Positions 26,209 to 34,951 of a stretch of 64,000 nt of DNA are shown in pieces. Origin of the DNA: JAMXLO01 sp036265005 (lineage in GTDB: Bacteria > Pseudomonadota > Alphaproteobacteria > Acetobacterales > Acetobacteraceae); assembly GCA_036265005.1 (NCBI GenBank), contig DATAPW010000359.1:62001-126000 (forward strand). The letters are read 5' to 3'. Below the pieces are notes generated by a model. That model was given only the letters and a program-made list of their open reading frames with translations, was not told where the DNA came from and did not search any database. Every line of letters starts with the position of its first letter. Positions within the stretch are counted from its first letter, which is position 1. A program made the position numbers and the translations under genes.

Positions 26209-28158
26209 CTAGGCGGTGATTGTCGTTACATCCATCTTGCAGCGTGCAATATCGTCCCAGTGGGGCTCCACACCAAGGCCAGGACCGTCCGGCACGGCGA
26301 CGCGGCCGCCATGCACCGGGATATGCGGCCGGATGATCTCGTGCACCATGTTCTCCAGCCCGAAATCGACGGCGCGCCGCACCGGATCGAGCGCCGCCGC
26401 GATCTGCAGATTTGCCGCCATGCCGATGCCGAGTTCGAACGCGCTGTGGATGGTGAGGTCGAGGCCGAACAGCGGCGTGACATCGCCCAGTTCCACCATA
26501 CTTTGCGGACCGCCCCACATCACCAGGTCCGCCAGCACCACGTCCACACAGCGCTGGTGCAGGGCTGTGGCCAGGTGGTCGAAGTTCACAACGCACATGT
26601 TGGTCGCCAGTGGTGTGCGCATCCGTGCGCGAAGCTGCGCCATGCCGGCGATGCCGTGGATCGGGTCCTCGTAGTATTCGAGGTTCAATTCCTCGAGCTG
26701 CTGGCACAACACGATCGCCTGCGCCGGCGGATAGGATGCGTTCGGATCCCAGCGCAGCTTCACATCGTCGCCGAGGGCGGCACGCAGCGCACGCAGGATC
26801 GCGACATCCCAGGCTGGGCTGGTGCCGGTGCATTTCACCTTGAACGCGGTGAAGCCGGGATCGCGCCGCAGATGCAGCGCATGATCGACGATCTTGCGGA
26901 TGCAGGCGGGATCGGCGAACAGCCGAGGCAATTCCCGACGATCCACCGGTTCGTCCAGCAGCAGCGCGGGAATATGCGCAACCGCCTCGAAATCACGTCC
27001 GCCGGCGCCGCCGAGCATCTGCCAGATCGGCAGGTTGAAGCGCCGGCCGGTCCAGTCGAACAGCGCCATGTCCAGCCCGGCCAAAGCTGCCCAGTCCGCC
27101 AGGCCGTTGCGGGAGCCAACTGTCGGTCCGGCCATCGCCTGGCGCAGCCGCAACCGATCGAGCGGGTCCTGGCCGATCAGCTTCTGTGCCAGGCGGGCGC
27201 AGCTCTGCAATACCTCGTCGGTTCCGTTGGTCTCGCCGAACCCGCGCGCACCGTCGCTGGTTTCCAGCTCGACGATGATGCGTTCCGTCGTGCGGCGCAT
27301 ATACATCGCGCTGACATAGAGCTGACGCATCGGCACCGACACACGATGCAGCGTGATGCGCGAAATGGTCGCACGTTGCGCCGTGCTGCGTTGGCGCAAT
27401 GCGATAGTGCCGTCAGCCTCCGGCAACATGGCAGCCGATGCAGCCCCGATCACCAGCGGTTGGGTGCACGCGCGCAGGGTGGCCGCCAGATGCGCCGCAT
27501 AGTGCACCGCCTCCGCAGTATCGTCGTGCGCAAGCAGCGCCAATTCGACACCATTGAGGTCGGCGGCGGTGGCCCACATGCGCACGGCTTCCGCCCCACC
27601 GACTCGCACCGGATCGACCAACACGATCGGCACGCCACCCTCGACCATCGCGCGCGCCAGATCGCACGGCGCATGGCGATGCGCCGACAGGGCCAGCGGT
27701 GGCGCGCCACTGGCAAAAGCCTGGCACGCATCTGCCAGGTCAGCACAGGGATCGGCGATATACGCGAGCTTCAGTCGCCGGCCAGCCTCGCGCAAAGCCT
27801 GCAATGCGGGAGGCTGCAATTGGCCCGCGAGTTGCAGCGCCAGCTCGACATTTGGCCCAACCGCGCCGGCGGCCACGCCGAGTTGCGCGATCAGTGTCGC
27901 GACGTCGGGCTCATCGCTGACAAGCACCATGCGGCGCAGCGCGCCCGGTGGGGCGACCGCATCCAGCGGCATTGCAAGCGCCAGTCCCACGCGTTGCCGC
28001 AGCGCGCCGCCCAACCAGATGTGCAGCGGCACATCGTATGTGCTGCACACGTCGGCAAGCCGCTGCGCCTCACGCCGGCCAACCGCCTCCCGCTCGGCCG
28101 CCGTCAGATCGATCGTGCCGTTCCGCTGCAGCGCCCCATCGCGCGCCAGCGAAGCCAT
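26209..28158 (-). CDS. Tandem enolase-superfamily fusion: degenerate module plus glucarate-dehydratase-like module
   Basis: The protein has 649 residues, about 1.6 times the usual length. Residues about 265-649 are a complete glucarate dehydratase-like enzyme. It has a capping domain, the KVK catalytic lysines (440-442), metal ligands Asp471 (RWDPN), Glu497 (YYEDP) and Asn520 (LATNM), Asp544 (LADLVMWGG) and a catalytic His571. Residues about 20-260 look like a second enolase-type barrel (VPLHIWLGGALRQRV; PIVLVDPVRVGGAEAV) in which the metal-ligand positions are not acidic (LALQLA, IADP, LSAH). It also lacks most of a capping domain. The ATG at 28158 overlaps the upstream TGA as ATGA. The intact half would dehydrate a sugar acid or similar hydroxy acid. 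Confidence 0.82.
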   Translation of the reverse strand: MASLARDGALQRNGTIDLTAAEREAVGRREAQRLADVCSTYDVPLHIWLGGALRQRVGLALAMPLDAVAPPGALRRMVLVSDEPDVATLIAQLGVAAGAVGPNVELALQLAGQLQPPALQALREAGRRLKLAYIADPCADLADACQAFASGAPPLALSAHRHAPCDLARAMVEGGVPIVLVDPVRVGGAEAVRMWATAADLNGVELALLAHDDTAEAVHYAAHLAATLRACTQPLVIGAASAAMLPEADGTIALRQRSTAQRATISRITLHRVSVPMRQLYVSAMYMRRTTERIIVELETSDGARGFGETNGTDEVLQSCARLAQKLIGQDPLDRLRLRQAMAGPTVGSRNGLADWAALAGLDMALFDWTGRRFNLPIWQMLGGAGGRDFEAVAHIPALLLDEPVDRRELPRLFADPACIRKIVDHALHLRRDPGFTAFKVKCTGTSPAWDVAILRALRAALGDDVKLRWDPNASYPPAQAIVLCQQLEELNLEYYEDPIHGIAGMAQLRARMRTPLATNMCVVNFDHLATALHQRCVDVVLADLVMWGGPQSMVELGDVTPLFGLDLTIHSAFELGIGMAANLQIAAALDPVRRAVDFGLENMVHEIIRPHIPVHGGRVAVPDGPGLGVEPHWDDIARCKMDVTTITA

Positions 28159-28580
28159 CAGGGATCGATCCGAGCCGTCGCGTTTCCGCTGGCAACCTCC
28201 TTGCCGTCCTGGTTGGTGGTGGACAGCGTCAGGTCCACGAAACGGTGCGCGCCTTCCTCTCGGATTGCCGCGACGGTCGCCTTGGCGTCCAGGTCGTCGC
28301 CCGGCCACACCTGATTCGTGAACCGCACGCCGAATTTGGTAAGACGGCCGTCACCGACATAGTTGGTCAGCATCTTGCCGGTCAGTCCCATGGTCAGCAT
28401 CCCATGGGCGAACACACTGGGATAGCCGGCCTTCTGCGTGACGTAGACCTCATCGGCGTGCAGCGGGTTGTAGTCGCCCGATACCCCGCAATACATCACG
28501 ATCTGCGTGCGCGACAGATTCTCCGCAACGCGTTCGACATGCGTGTCGCCGACCTTGAGCTGGCTTGCCTTCAGTGCCAT
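28158..28580 (-). CDS. MaoC-like hotdog dehydratase, catalytic subunit (HadB-like)
   Basis: This 140-residue single-hotdog protein carries the hydratase 2 motif: Asp36, Asn38 and His41 in SGDYNPLHADE. This is the catalytic Asp/His pair of (R)-specific enoyl hydratases. It is probably the active half of a heterodimer with the adjacent subunit, as in mycobacterial HadAB. The ATG at 28580 lies 11 bp after the partner gene, and its stop overlaps the start of the enolase fusion. Its place in a catabolic operon suggests hydration or dehydration of a CoA-linked intermediate rather than fatty acid synthesis. Confidence 0.87.
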   Translation of the reverse strand: MALKASQLKVGDTHVERVAENLSRTQIVMYCGVSGDYNPLHADEVYVTQKAGYPSVFAHGMLTMGLTGKMLTNYVGDGRLTKFGVRFTNQVWPGDDLDAKATVAAIREEGAHRFVDLTLSTTNQDGKEVASGNATARIDP

Positions 28581-28591
28581 GGCGCTTCTCC

Positions 28592-29074
28592 TCAGCTCCG
28601 TTCCACGGGACGTTCGGTGGTCACGCCGACGCTGCGCGCGGTGACCACCAGCTCGCCCTTCTGGTCGCGATATTCTGTAATGCGTTCGCGGAACGTCAGC
28701 TTGCCCGCACGCTTGCTCTCGCGTTCCCAGGTGTTGCCTGGCTTGGTTTCCACCGTCAGCACATCGCCCGGCCGCAATGCGCGGTGATATTCGAAGTGCT
28801 GCTCCGCATGCAGGCCGCCACCACCGGACGGCCGGTTTTCGACGCCACTCGGCGTCTTGCCGGAACCGAACCACGGCTGGCCGGGACGCCAGCGCAGCGG
28901 ATAATCCGGATCGAATTGCGCGACGGCCTGCGGGAAGGTAGGCGGCGCAATGATGCCGCCGGCCTCGGTCCGCTTCGCCGCATCGGCATCCTGGTAGACC
29001 GGATTGACGTCGCCGATGGCGCGCGCGAACAGCATGATGTGGCCAGCCTCGACGGGGAATGTGATCTTCGCCAA
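28592..29074 (-). CDS. MaoC-like dehydratase, FAS1-type N-terminal (HadA-like) subunit
   Basis: This 160-residue hotdog protein has the same layout as its partner, but the catalytic His is Tyr27 (IGDVNPVYQD), as expected for the non-catalytic, substrate-holding subunit. Family marks are GGIIAPPTFPQAVAQFDPDYPL and HYRALRPGDVL-like sequence (EYHRALRPGDVLTVET). It is the first gene of a run (hotdog pair, enolase fusion, pcaH, pcaG) in which spacing is 11-12 bp or overlapping. A run this compact is probably one transcript. Confidence 0.85.
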   Translation of the reverse strand: MAKITFPVEAGHIMLFARAIGDVNPVYQDADAAKRTEAGGIIAPPTFPQAVAQFDPDYPLRWRPGQPWFGSGKTPSGVENRPSGGGGLHAEQHFEYHRALRPGDVLTVETKPGNTWERESKRAGKLTFRERITEYRDQKGELVVTARSVGVTTERPVERS

Positions 29075-29244
29075 TGGTTTCCTCCGATGCTTTTTCGCTC
29101 CGCCGCAACCCTAGCAGCCCAATTCGCAGGCGTGTAGGGCGGGTCGCGACCGGCCCAGGGCAATCGCATTTGACCGAACGCCGTTGGCATGGAGGCAGCC
29201 CGGCACCTCGATGGTCGCATGGATGTCTGTTGATCGAAAGAAGC

Positions 29245-29372
29245 GGTTCAACACTGAGGACGATCGAGGACCACGGAGAGCCACGGAGGAAGCAGCCATG
29301 CGCTGCGCACGAAGCGCTATTCCGGCCTGTCTCCGTGGCCCTCGGCGGCCTCGAACGTCCTCCGAGTTGAAC
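29245..29372. repeat. Intergenic inverted repeat
   Basis: A left arm (29245-29289, beginning GGTTCAACACTGAGGACG) recurs inverted at 29326-29372 (ending CGTCCTCCGAGTTGAAC) with several mismatches and a 36-base loop. It lies in the 404-bp gap between two divergent genes (29075-29478). The rest of the gap holds no gene I can support, only presumed promoters. Confidence 0.6.
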
Positions 29373-29478
29373 ATCGTGCGGTCACCGCAAGCAGCGCAAG
29401 CGCTGCCGGAACATCCGTGATGCCAGGACCGTCGCAGCGCATTGCCGCGGCGCCGCGCCGCACGGCATACTGCACGGC

Positions 29479-30300
29479 ATGCGACGCCCCGTCCGCCGCG
29501 TCTCGCGGCCCCGCACACGTGCCGAACTCGATGCCACCGCCGTGCCGACCTGGCGTCCGCCGCGCATTGCCGGCGCAGACGCCGCATCGCTCGAATTCGT
29601 GCTGGCGCCCGGCAGGCTGCCGCGTGGCCGCAGGGCATACGCGATCGGTGACATCCACGGCTGCCTCACGGAATTGCGCCAGTTGCACGCCGCGATTGCC
29701 ACCGACCTCGCATTGCGCCCGACTGCCGCTTCGGTACTGATCCACCTCGGCGATTACATCGACTTCGGTCCCGACAGTGCCGGCGTTCTTGCGCTGCTGG
29801 CGCAAGGACCGCCGGTCGCCGGCCTGACGACGGTCAACCTGATGGGCGACCATGAACGCACCGCACTGGATGCGCTGTCAGGCGATGGTGCGGCGGCGAC
29901 CGACTGGCTGCACACCGGCGGCGAGGCAGCGCTTGCCAGTTGGGGCATCGCCGCCGATGAGCCGCGCGACGAGTGGCTTGGCCGGGTGCCGGCCGCGCAG
30001 ATTGCCTTCATGGAGGGTCTCACGCTCGATCATCGCGAGGGCGACTACCTGTTCGTGCATGCCGGCATCCGCCCCGGCGTCCGGCTCGATCGCCAGGAGC
30101 CAGACGATCTGCTCGGCATTCGCCAAAGCTTCCTCGCCAGTGAACAGGACTTCGGGATGATCGTCGTGCACGGCCATTCCGCGAGCCCGACACCGGCCAT
30201 CAGGCCGAATCGCATCGGCCTGGATACCGGTGCGGGGTTCGGCGGCAAGCTCACCTGCGCGGTGTTCGAGGACGATGCCGTGGCTTTCATGTCCGCGTGA
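29479..30300 (+). CDS. Serine/threonine protein phosphatase-like metallophosphoesterase
   Basis: The 273-residue protein has all the motifs of the bacterial PPP-like phosphatases: GDIHGC, GDYIDFGP, GDHE, VHAGIRPG and VHGHS. These bind two metals. The Asp, His and Asn/Asp residues of the first three blocks are present, although the usual Asn of GNHE is Asp here (MGDHE). It resembles PrpA/diadenosine tetraphosphatase-type enzymes. An Arg-rich leader (MRRPVRRVSRPR) precedes the catalytic domain. It is divergent from the hotdog genes and converges on the MFS gene at 30303, with only 2 bp between the ends. Confidence 0.87.
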   Translation: MRRPVRRVSRPRTRAELDATAVPTWRPPRIAGADAASLEFVLAPGRLPRGRRAYAIGDIHGCLTELRQLHAAIATDLALRPTAASVLIHLGDYIDFGPDSAGVLALLAQGPPVAGLTTVNLMGDHERTALDALSGDGAAATDWLHTGGEAALASWGIAADEPRDEWLGRVPAAQIAFMEGLTLDHREGDYLFVHAGIRPGVRLDRQEPDDLLGIRQSFLASEQDFGMIVVHGHSASPTPAIRPNRIGLDTGAGFGGKLTCAVFEDDAVAFMSA

Positions 30301-30302
30301 CT

Positions 30303-31547
30303 TCAGGGCGAAGTGCGAACCGTCACCTCCTCCGGCGGGCGCACCTTCCGGAACCGGATCAGCAACAGAACGTCGTACGCCGCCTTGATCGTGCCGCCAA
30401 TCAGCAGCGGCCATCCGAAGCTCGACAACGTCAGCAGATATCCCGAGATCATCGAGCCGGCGGCCCAGGCGAAGGTCTTGGGAACCGCTGTCATGCTGGC
30501 CGCGGCCGGGCGCTCCCCCGGTCGCACCACCGCCATGACGTATGAGGTCCGGGTCGGCACGTCCATTTGCGACAGCGCGCTGCGCAGAAGCAAGAGACCG
30601 ATGGCCGTGGCAAGGTCGGGCGCAAACGGGACAAGAACCAGCAACGCGTTCGACGGCAGATGGGTAAACACCATCGTGTTGATCAGCCCGATGCGTTCGG
30701 CGATCGGCACGGCAATCAAATAGGATACCGCCGAGCAGATGCTGCTCCAGAACAGTATCGCCGCGGCGGCGGCGACCGATATCTGGAAGGTTTGATACAG
30801 CCACAATGCCAGCAGCGACTGGACCAGAAATCCGGTACCGAATGAATCCATGCCAAACAATGCGGCAAGCCCGTAGACCAGGCGCCTGGATTCCTGCAGC
30901 GGTGCGGTCGGGACGTCGTGCACCGCTTCGATCGCGGGCGACAGTGGGCGGTAGAGCAGGAACGTGACTGTCCCCATCAACGCATACAGCGCAAACATTG
31001 TCTGTATCGCGGCGGTACGGCTCACCCCGGTCCACCCGACCAACAGATCCGGAATGGCTGCCGCCAGGACCCCAAATGCACCGGCAAGTGACCCGATGAC
31101 GCTGTAATGCGCGAACAATGCGGTGCGCTGGCGGGCATCGACGGCCTGAGCCAGTACGGTCTGTTCGAGCGGCAGGAATATGCTGGCGTCGCCCGACGTG
31201 GGGTTCATTGTGCCGACGAACGCGACAACCAATAGCGGCCAGAATGCCTGCTCGAACGCAAACCCAAGCCCCGTCGCCGCCATGAGGACAGAGGCGGCCA
31301 GCAGCAGCCGACGGCGCGAATGTCGGTGTGCCACCCAGCCGATCCACAGCGTCAGCAACGCGGTGCCGATCAAGGTGCTGGCGACGATTGAGCCGATGGC
31401 GAATGGGCTGAAGCCGAGTTCGACCAGGTAGATCGGCAGCAGCAACGCCACGAAGCCGTCAGCGAATGCACGCAGACCGCGCGCGATGAGGATGCGGTAC
31501 GCATCATGCGACAGCGAGCGCAGCAACTGGCCTGCGCGCCGCATCAT
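30303..31547 (-). CDS. MFS transporter at the end of the chromate operon
   Basis: This 414-residue protein has about 12 hydrophobic helices and an MFS loop (GWVAHRHSRRRLLL). The distinctive N-terminal part (RILIARGLRAFADGFVALLLPIYLVELGFSP) resembles uncharacterised MFS proteins found with metal-resistance genes. The ATG at 31547 overlaps the beta-propeller gene's TGA (ATGATG), so translation is coupled. It is the last of five genes reading from chrB' to here. Substrate unknown; its place suggests export of chromium or a related oxyanion (inference). Confidence 0.85.
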   Translation of the reverse strand: MMRRAGQLLRSLSHDAYRILIARGLRAFADGFVALLLPIYLVELGFSPFAIGSIVASTLIGTALLTLWIGWVAHRHSRRRLLLAASVLMAATGLGFAFEQAFWPLLVVAFVGTMNPTSGDASIFLPLEQTVLAQAVDARQRTALFAHYSVIGSLAGAFGVLAAAIPDLLVGWTGVSRTAAIQTMFALYALMGTVTFLLYRPLSPAIEAVHDVPTAPLQESRRLVYGLAALFGMDSFGTGFLVQSLLALWLYQTFQISVAAAAAILFWSSICSAVSYLIAVPIAERIGLINTMVFTHLPSNALLVLVPFAPDLATAIGLLLLRSALSQMDVPTRTSYVMAVVRPGERPAAASMTAVPKTFAWAAGSMISGYLLTLSSFGWPLLIGGTIKAAYDVLLLIRFRKVRPPEEVTVRTSP

Positions 31548-32530
31548 GGCGGCGCGCGGTACACGCGGATCGCCGCCTGCGAACCCAGCAAACCGGCACG
31601 CTCGGCGACAAACAGGCGATCGAGCTGCGGTTCGAACAGCGAAGTTCGTGCGCCGGATGCGGTGCGCACCGGCTCGATCGCCTGCCAGTCGGCGACGCGG
31701 TGGAACACGTCGATCTCTCCGGCGCCGCAACTGACGTAGATACGCATTCGTGGCGGATCGAAGAACACGTCGTCGGCATCGCCGCGTACCGGCAGCATCT
31801 GCCGTACCGCACCGGTCGCCACATCCAGCAGCTGCAGCGACGGAGGCGAGCGGAACACGCTGGCCAGCAACGATTGCGCCGGATCGAGCGCCATCGGGAA
31901 GTTCGCGCCGCCATTCCGTGTTGGCCAGGTCGCGACAACGCGTCGGGCATCCAGGTCCACCACGGCGATCTGGCGCGTATCGGGGATGTTGACGTAGGCG
32001 CGGCCGGTTCGCGGATCGATCTGGAACCCTTCCGGATGCGCCGGCAGCCGAATGTCTGCGAGCTTCGCCCGCGAAGCGGGATCGATCACCGCGAGGCCAC
32101 CGCTGCCGTAGCCGACCACCGCAAGCCCGTTGCGCGGATCGATGCGGACATTGTCGGCATCGTCACCGAGCGGAATGTTGCCCACTGGGGAGAAGTCCGC
32201 GGCACTGAACAGCCGCACCGATCCATCCGCGGCGTTGGCGATCAGAATCGCATCTCCACGCTCGGCATAGCCAATGCCCTGCGGCTCGCGCAGTCCGACG
32301 ATCCGGTGCAGTACGGCGCCCGCAGCCAGATCGATCACATCGACGCTGCCGTTGCCAAGCTCCGCGACAAGCAGTCGCTTGCGCGCCAGGTCGACCGCCA
32401 TGTGGTCGATGCGCCCACGCACGTCGTGCAGTGCGATGGTCCGCTCCAGTATCAGCGACGGTTCCGCTGCGCGGCAGGGCAACGCGAACAGCAACAGCAA
32501 GACCGTAGAGACTAGCCGCGGGGCGGTCAT
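31544..32530 (-). CDS. Exported YVTN/NHL-type beta-propeller protein
   Basis: This 328-residue protein has a signal peptide (MTAPRLVSTVLLLLFALPCRAAEP) and repeated blades of the YVTN type. Examples are HMAVDLARKRLLVAELGNGSVDVIDL, VRIDPRNGLAVVGYGSGGLAVID and FQIDPRTGRAYVNIPDTRQIAVVDL. Such periplasmic propellers bind ligands or partner proteins; no catalytic residues are apparent. Its start ATG overlaps the SOD-rhodanese stop and its stop overlaps the MFS start, so it is firmly embedded in the chromate operon. A metal-binding or electron-transfer role cannot be decided from sequence. Confidence 0.86.
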   Translation of the reverse strand: MTAPRLVSTVLLLLFALPCRAAEPSLILERTIALHDVRGRIDHMAVDLARKRLLVAELGNGSVDVIDLAAGAVLHRIVGLREPQGIGYAERGDAILIANAADGSVRLFSAADFSPVGNIPLGDDADNVRIDPRNGLAVVGYGSGGLAVIDPASRAKLADIRLPAHPEGFQIDPRTGRAYVNIPDTRQIAVVDLDARRVVATWPTRNGGANFPMALDPAQSLLASVFRSPPSLQLLDVATGAVRQMLPVRGDADDVFFDPPRMRIYVSCGAGEIDVFHRVADWQAIEPVRTASGARTSLFEPQLDRLFVAERAGLLGSQAAIRVYRAPP

Positions 32531-33516
32531 GTCGAATACGTGCTGCGATCGAGCGGCACCGTGCCCCCGCCAATCGCGTGCCACGCTGTGATGCCGCCCT
32601 TCAGCGACCGCGCGTCGTAGCCACGCCGGCGCAATTCGGCCACCATGTTGCCGCTGACCTGGAAGCCGTAGATGCAGTACACCGCGATTGGTTTGTCGCG
32701 CGGCAGCGTGTCCGCCCAGCGATCGATCGCCTCCGGCGCGCGCAACGTGGCGCCCGGCAACATGTCGTTGCGCCGAACCAGATCGGCCTCCAGGCAGACA
32801 TCCAGGACAATCGGCGCGTCGCTGTCATACGCTGCGCGCAGCGCCTCGGCGGTGACCACCATTTCATCCTGCATCGGCGCGCCGGCCGGCGTGAACAGCG
32901 CCGCATCGTCCGCTGTGCCGTGGCGCGCGCGGCGATATCGGGCGGCGATGCGCTCCCACTGCAGGTTGGCCATCACCGCATCGACATAGGCCGCCGCCTT
33001 GGCGCCAAAATCCATGTGATAGGCGTGCTCGTACATGTCCAGTGCAAGGATCGGTGCGCCGCCAGCCAGACCGTGCGCATGATCGGCTGCCCACTGGTTG
33101 ACCAGCCTTCCCAACCGCTCCGACCAGACCAGCAGCGCCCAGCCGGATCCGCCTGCCTGCGCCTTGGCCATGGCGGTGAATTCCGTTTGCCAGGCACGCA
33201 GGCTGCCGAAATCGCGTTCCAGTGCCTCCGCCAGGCCAAGTCCTGCGGTCGGATCGCCGCCATCGCCGCCGAGACCATCGAAATAGATTTCGTGCAGGAT
33301 GACGGAGCCCGCGGCAATCAGTTCCTCGCGCTTCACACCATTGATATCGAACACCGGCGAAGCCGGCCAATCGAGTGCGCCAAGCCGCGCCTGGATCGCG
33401 TTCAGCCGGCGCAATGCACCACCGTAGTTGTTCTCGTAGTGGCTGACGAGCAGCTTGTCGGACAGACCATTCAGCCGGTGCGGCTTGAACAACAGCGGGC
33501 GGACTTCAATCGTCAT
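32527..33516 (-). CDS. Superoxide dismutase (Fe/Mn type) fused to a rhodanese domain; ChrC-like
   Basis: Residues 1-200 form an Fe/Mn superoxide dismutase with all four ligands: His26 (VSHYENNYGG), His75 (ILHEIYF), and Asp160 and His164 (LDMYEHAYHMDFG). Residues about 215-329 form a rhodanese domain with active-site Cys281 in VYCIYGFQVSG. ATG 33516 has AGGAG upstream. SOD genes (chrC) are known in chromate operons such as Ochrobactrum chrBACF, where they handle the superoxide from Cr(VI) reduction. The fused rhodanese suggests an added thiol or sulfur-transfer step, or a metal-binding role. It lies 28 bp after chrA. Confidence 0.9.
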   Translation of the reverse strand: MTIEVRPLLFKPHRLNGLSDKLLVSHYENNYGGALRRLNAIQARLGALDWPASPVFDINGVKREELIAAGSVILHEIYFDGLGGDGGDPTAGLGLAEALERDFGSLRAWQTEFTAMAKAQAGGSGWALLVWSERLGRLVNQWAADHAHGLAGGAPILALDMYEHAYHMDFGAKAAAYVDAVMANLQWERIAARYRRARHGTADDAALFTPAGAPMQDEMVVTAEALRAAYDSDAPIVLDVCLEADLVRRNDMLPGATLRAPEAIDRWADTLPRDKPIAVYCIYGFQVSGNMVAELRRRGYDARSLKGGITAWHAIGGGTVPLDRSTYST

Positions 33517-33544
33517 AGCGGTTCTCCTGATTGTGCGTTCAGCC

Positions 33545-34951
33545 CTACCGGACGCTGCCGATCGCGAGCTGCAGCAGGACGCCCACGATCGAGCATCCGA
33601 GCAGGGTAGGAATGACACCGACCTTGAAACGAAACAGCGCGAGTGCCGCAGCGATCGCAAGGATCGTCGCAAACCGATTGATGCTGGTGAGGACAGGGAG
33701 GTCGATCGAGAGGCCGTAGCCCTGCCACGAAACCGTGTCGTGGAACACGACATGGATACCGAACCAGACCGCGAGGTTGAGCACGACGCCGACCACGGCA
33801 GCTGTCACGGCAGACAGCGCCGCATTCAGTGCGCGCGCGCCACGCAGTGCCTCGATGTAGGGCGCGCCGAGAAACACCCAGAGGAAGCAGGGCGTGAACG
33901 TCACCCAGGTCACGAGCAATCCGGCCAGCGTCCCCGCCAGCAGCGGCGGCAATACGCCGGGCGCGCGATAGCCCGCCAGGAAGCCGACATACTGCACGAC
34001 CATGATCAGCGGGCCCGGCGTGGTCTCGGCCATGCCGAGGCCTGCCAGCATTTCTCCGGGCTGGACCCAGTGATAGGTGCCAACGGCCGCCTGGGCCACG
34101 TAGGCCAGTACCGCATAGGCTCCTCCAAACGTGACCACGGCTACCTCGCTGAAGAAGACCGCAAGGCGGCTGAACACGTTGTCCGCCCCGAGAAAGGCCA
34201 GCAGCAGCACGACCGGACCCAGCCAGAGGGGCAGCCAGACCAGTGCGACGCGCACTGCACGACCGAGAGTCGGGGCCGCGTGGCTGGGAATTGCCTCGCC
34301 CAGCCGGTCGTTGCCGTGGCTGCCGTGCGAGGTCGGCGCACCCACCGCGTAGCCCATCCGGTGGGCAGCCAGGCCGATGACCGCAGCCGCCAGAACCACC
34401 AGGGGAAACGGCATTGCGAAGCAGAACAGCGCCAGGAATGCGAGTGCCGCGACAATAACAGCCAGCCGCGTCTGCAGCGCCCGTCGACCGACGCGCAGCA
34501 CTGCCTCGATCACCACGGCCAGCACGGCCGCCTTGAGCCCGAAGAACAGCCCGGCGACGACACTGACATCACCCCAGATCACATAGATCCAGCTCAGCGC
34601 CATCAGGGCGATGACTCCGGGGACCACGAACAGGACACCGGCAACCAGCCCGCCCGCCGTCCGGTGCATCAGCCAGCCGATATAGGTGGCGAGCTGTTGC
34701 GCCTCCGGCCCCGGCAGCAGCATGCAGTAGTTGAGCGCATGCAGGAATCGGGCTTCCGACACCCATCGGCGTTCTTCGACCAGCGTGCGATGCATCACCG
34801 CGATCTGCCCCGCCGGTCCGCCGAAGCTCAGCAGCGCGATCCTCGCCCATACGCGGACCGCCTCGCCGAAGCTGACACCATGCGCGACCGTCGGATCGCC
34901 GGTGCCTGCCGCGGCTGGCGCGTCGGCCAGGGTGGCGCGGGCATCGCTCAC
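33545..34951 (-). CDS. chrA: Chromate transporter
   Basis: ChrA exports chromate across the inner membrane. The 468-residue protein has two homologous halves, each beginning with the CHR signature. The first is IALLSFGGPAGQIAVMHRTLVEERRWVSEARF; the second is FSEVAVVTFGGAYAVLAYVAQAAV, followed by AETTPGPLIMVVQYVGFLAGY. The start is GTG 34951, overlapping the upstream stop as GTGA. The ATG-like frame further upstream is a shadow of the preceding gene. The strong CHR motifs and the neighbouring chrB and SOD genes make chromate the likely substrate. Confidence 0.95.
   Translation of the reverse strand: MSDARATLADAPAAAGTGDPTVAHGVSFGEAVRVWARIALLSFGGPAGQIAVMHRTLVEERRWVSEARFLHALNYCMLLPGPEAQQLATYIGWLMHRTAGGLVAGVLFVVPGVIALMALSWIYVIWGDVSVVAGLFFGLKAAVLAVVIEAVLRVGRRALQTRLAVIVAALAFLALFCFAMPFPLVVLAAAVIGLAAHRMGYAVGAPTSHGSHGNDRLGEAIPSHAAPTLGRAVRVALVWLPLWLGPVVLLLAFLGADNVFSRLAVFFSEVAVVTFGGAYAVLAYVAQAAVGTYHWVQPGEMLAGLGMAETTPGPLIMVVQYVGFLAGYRAPGVLPPLLAGTLAGLLVTWVTFTPCFLWVFLGAPYIEALRGARALNAALSAVTAAVVGVVLNLAVWFGIHVVFHDTVSWQGYGLSIDLPVLTSINRFATILAIAAALALFRFKVGVIPTLLGCSIVGVLLQLAIGSVR

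Noticed and set aside
25876..28314. 812-residue plus-strand frame opposite the enolase fusion and pcaH
   Set aside because: It is a shadow of coding sequence on the other strand, without motif or start signal.
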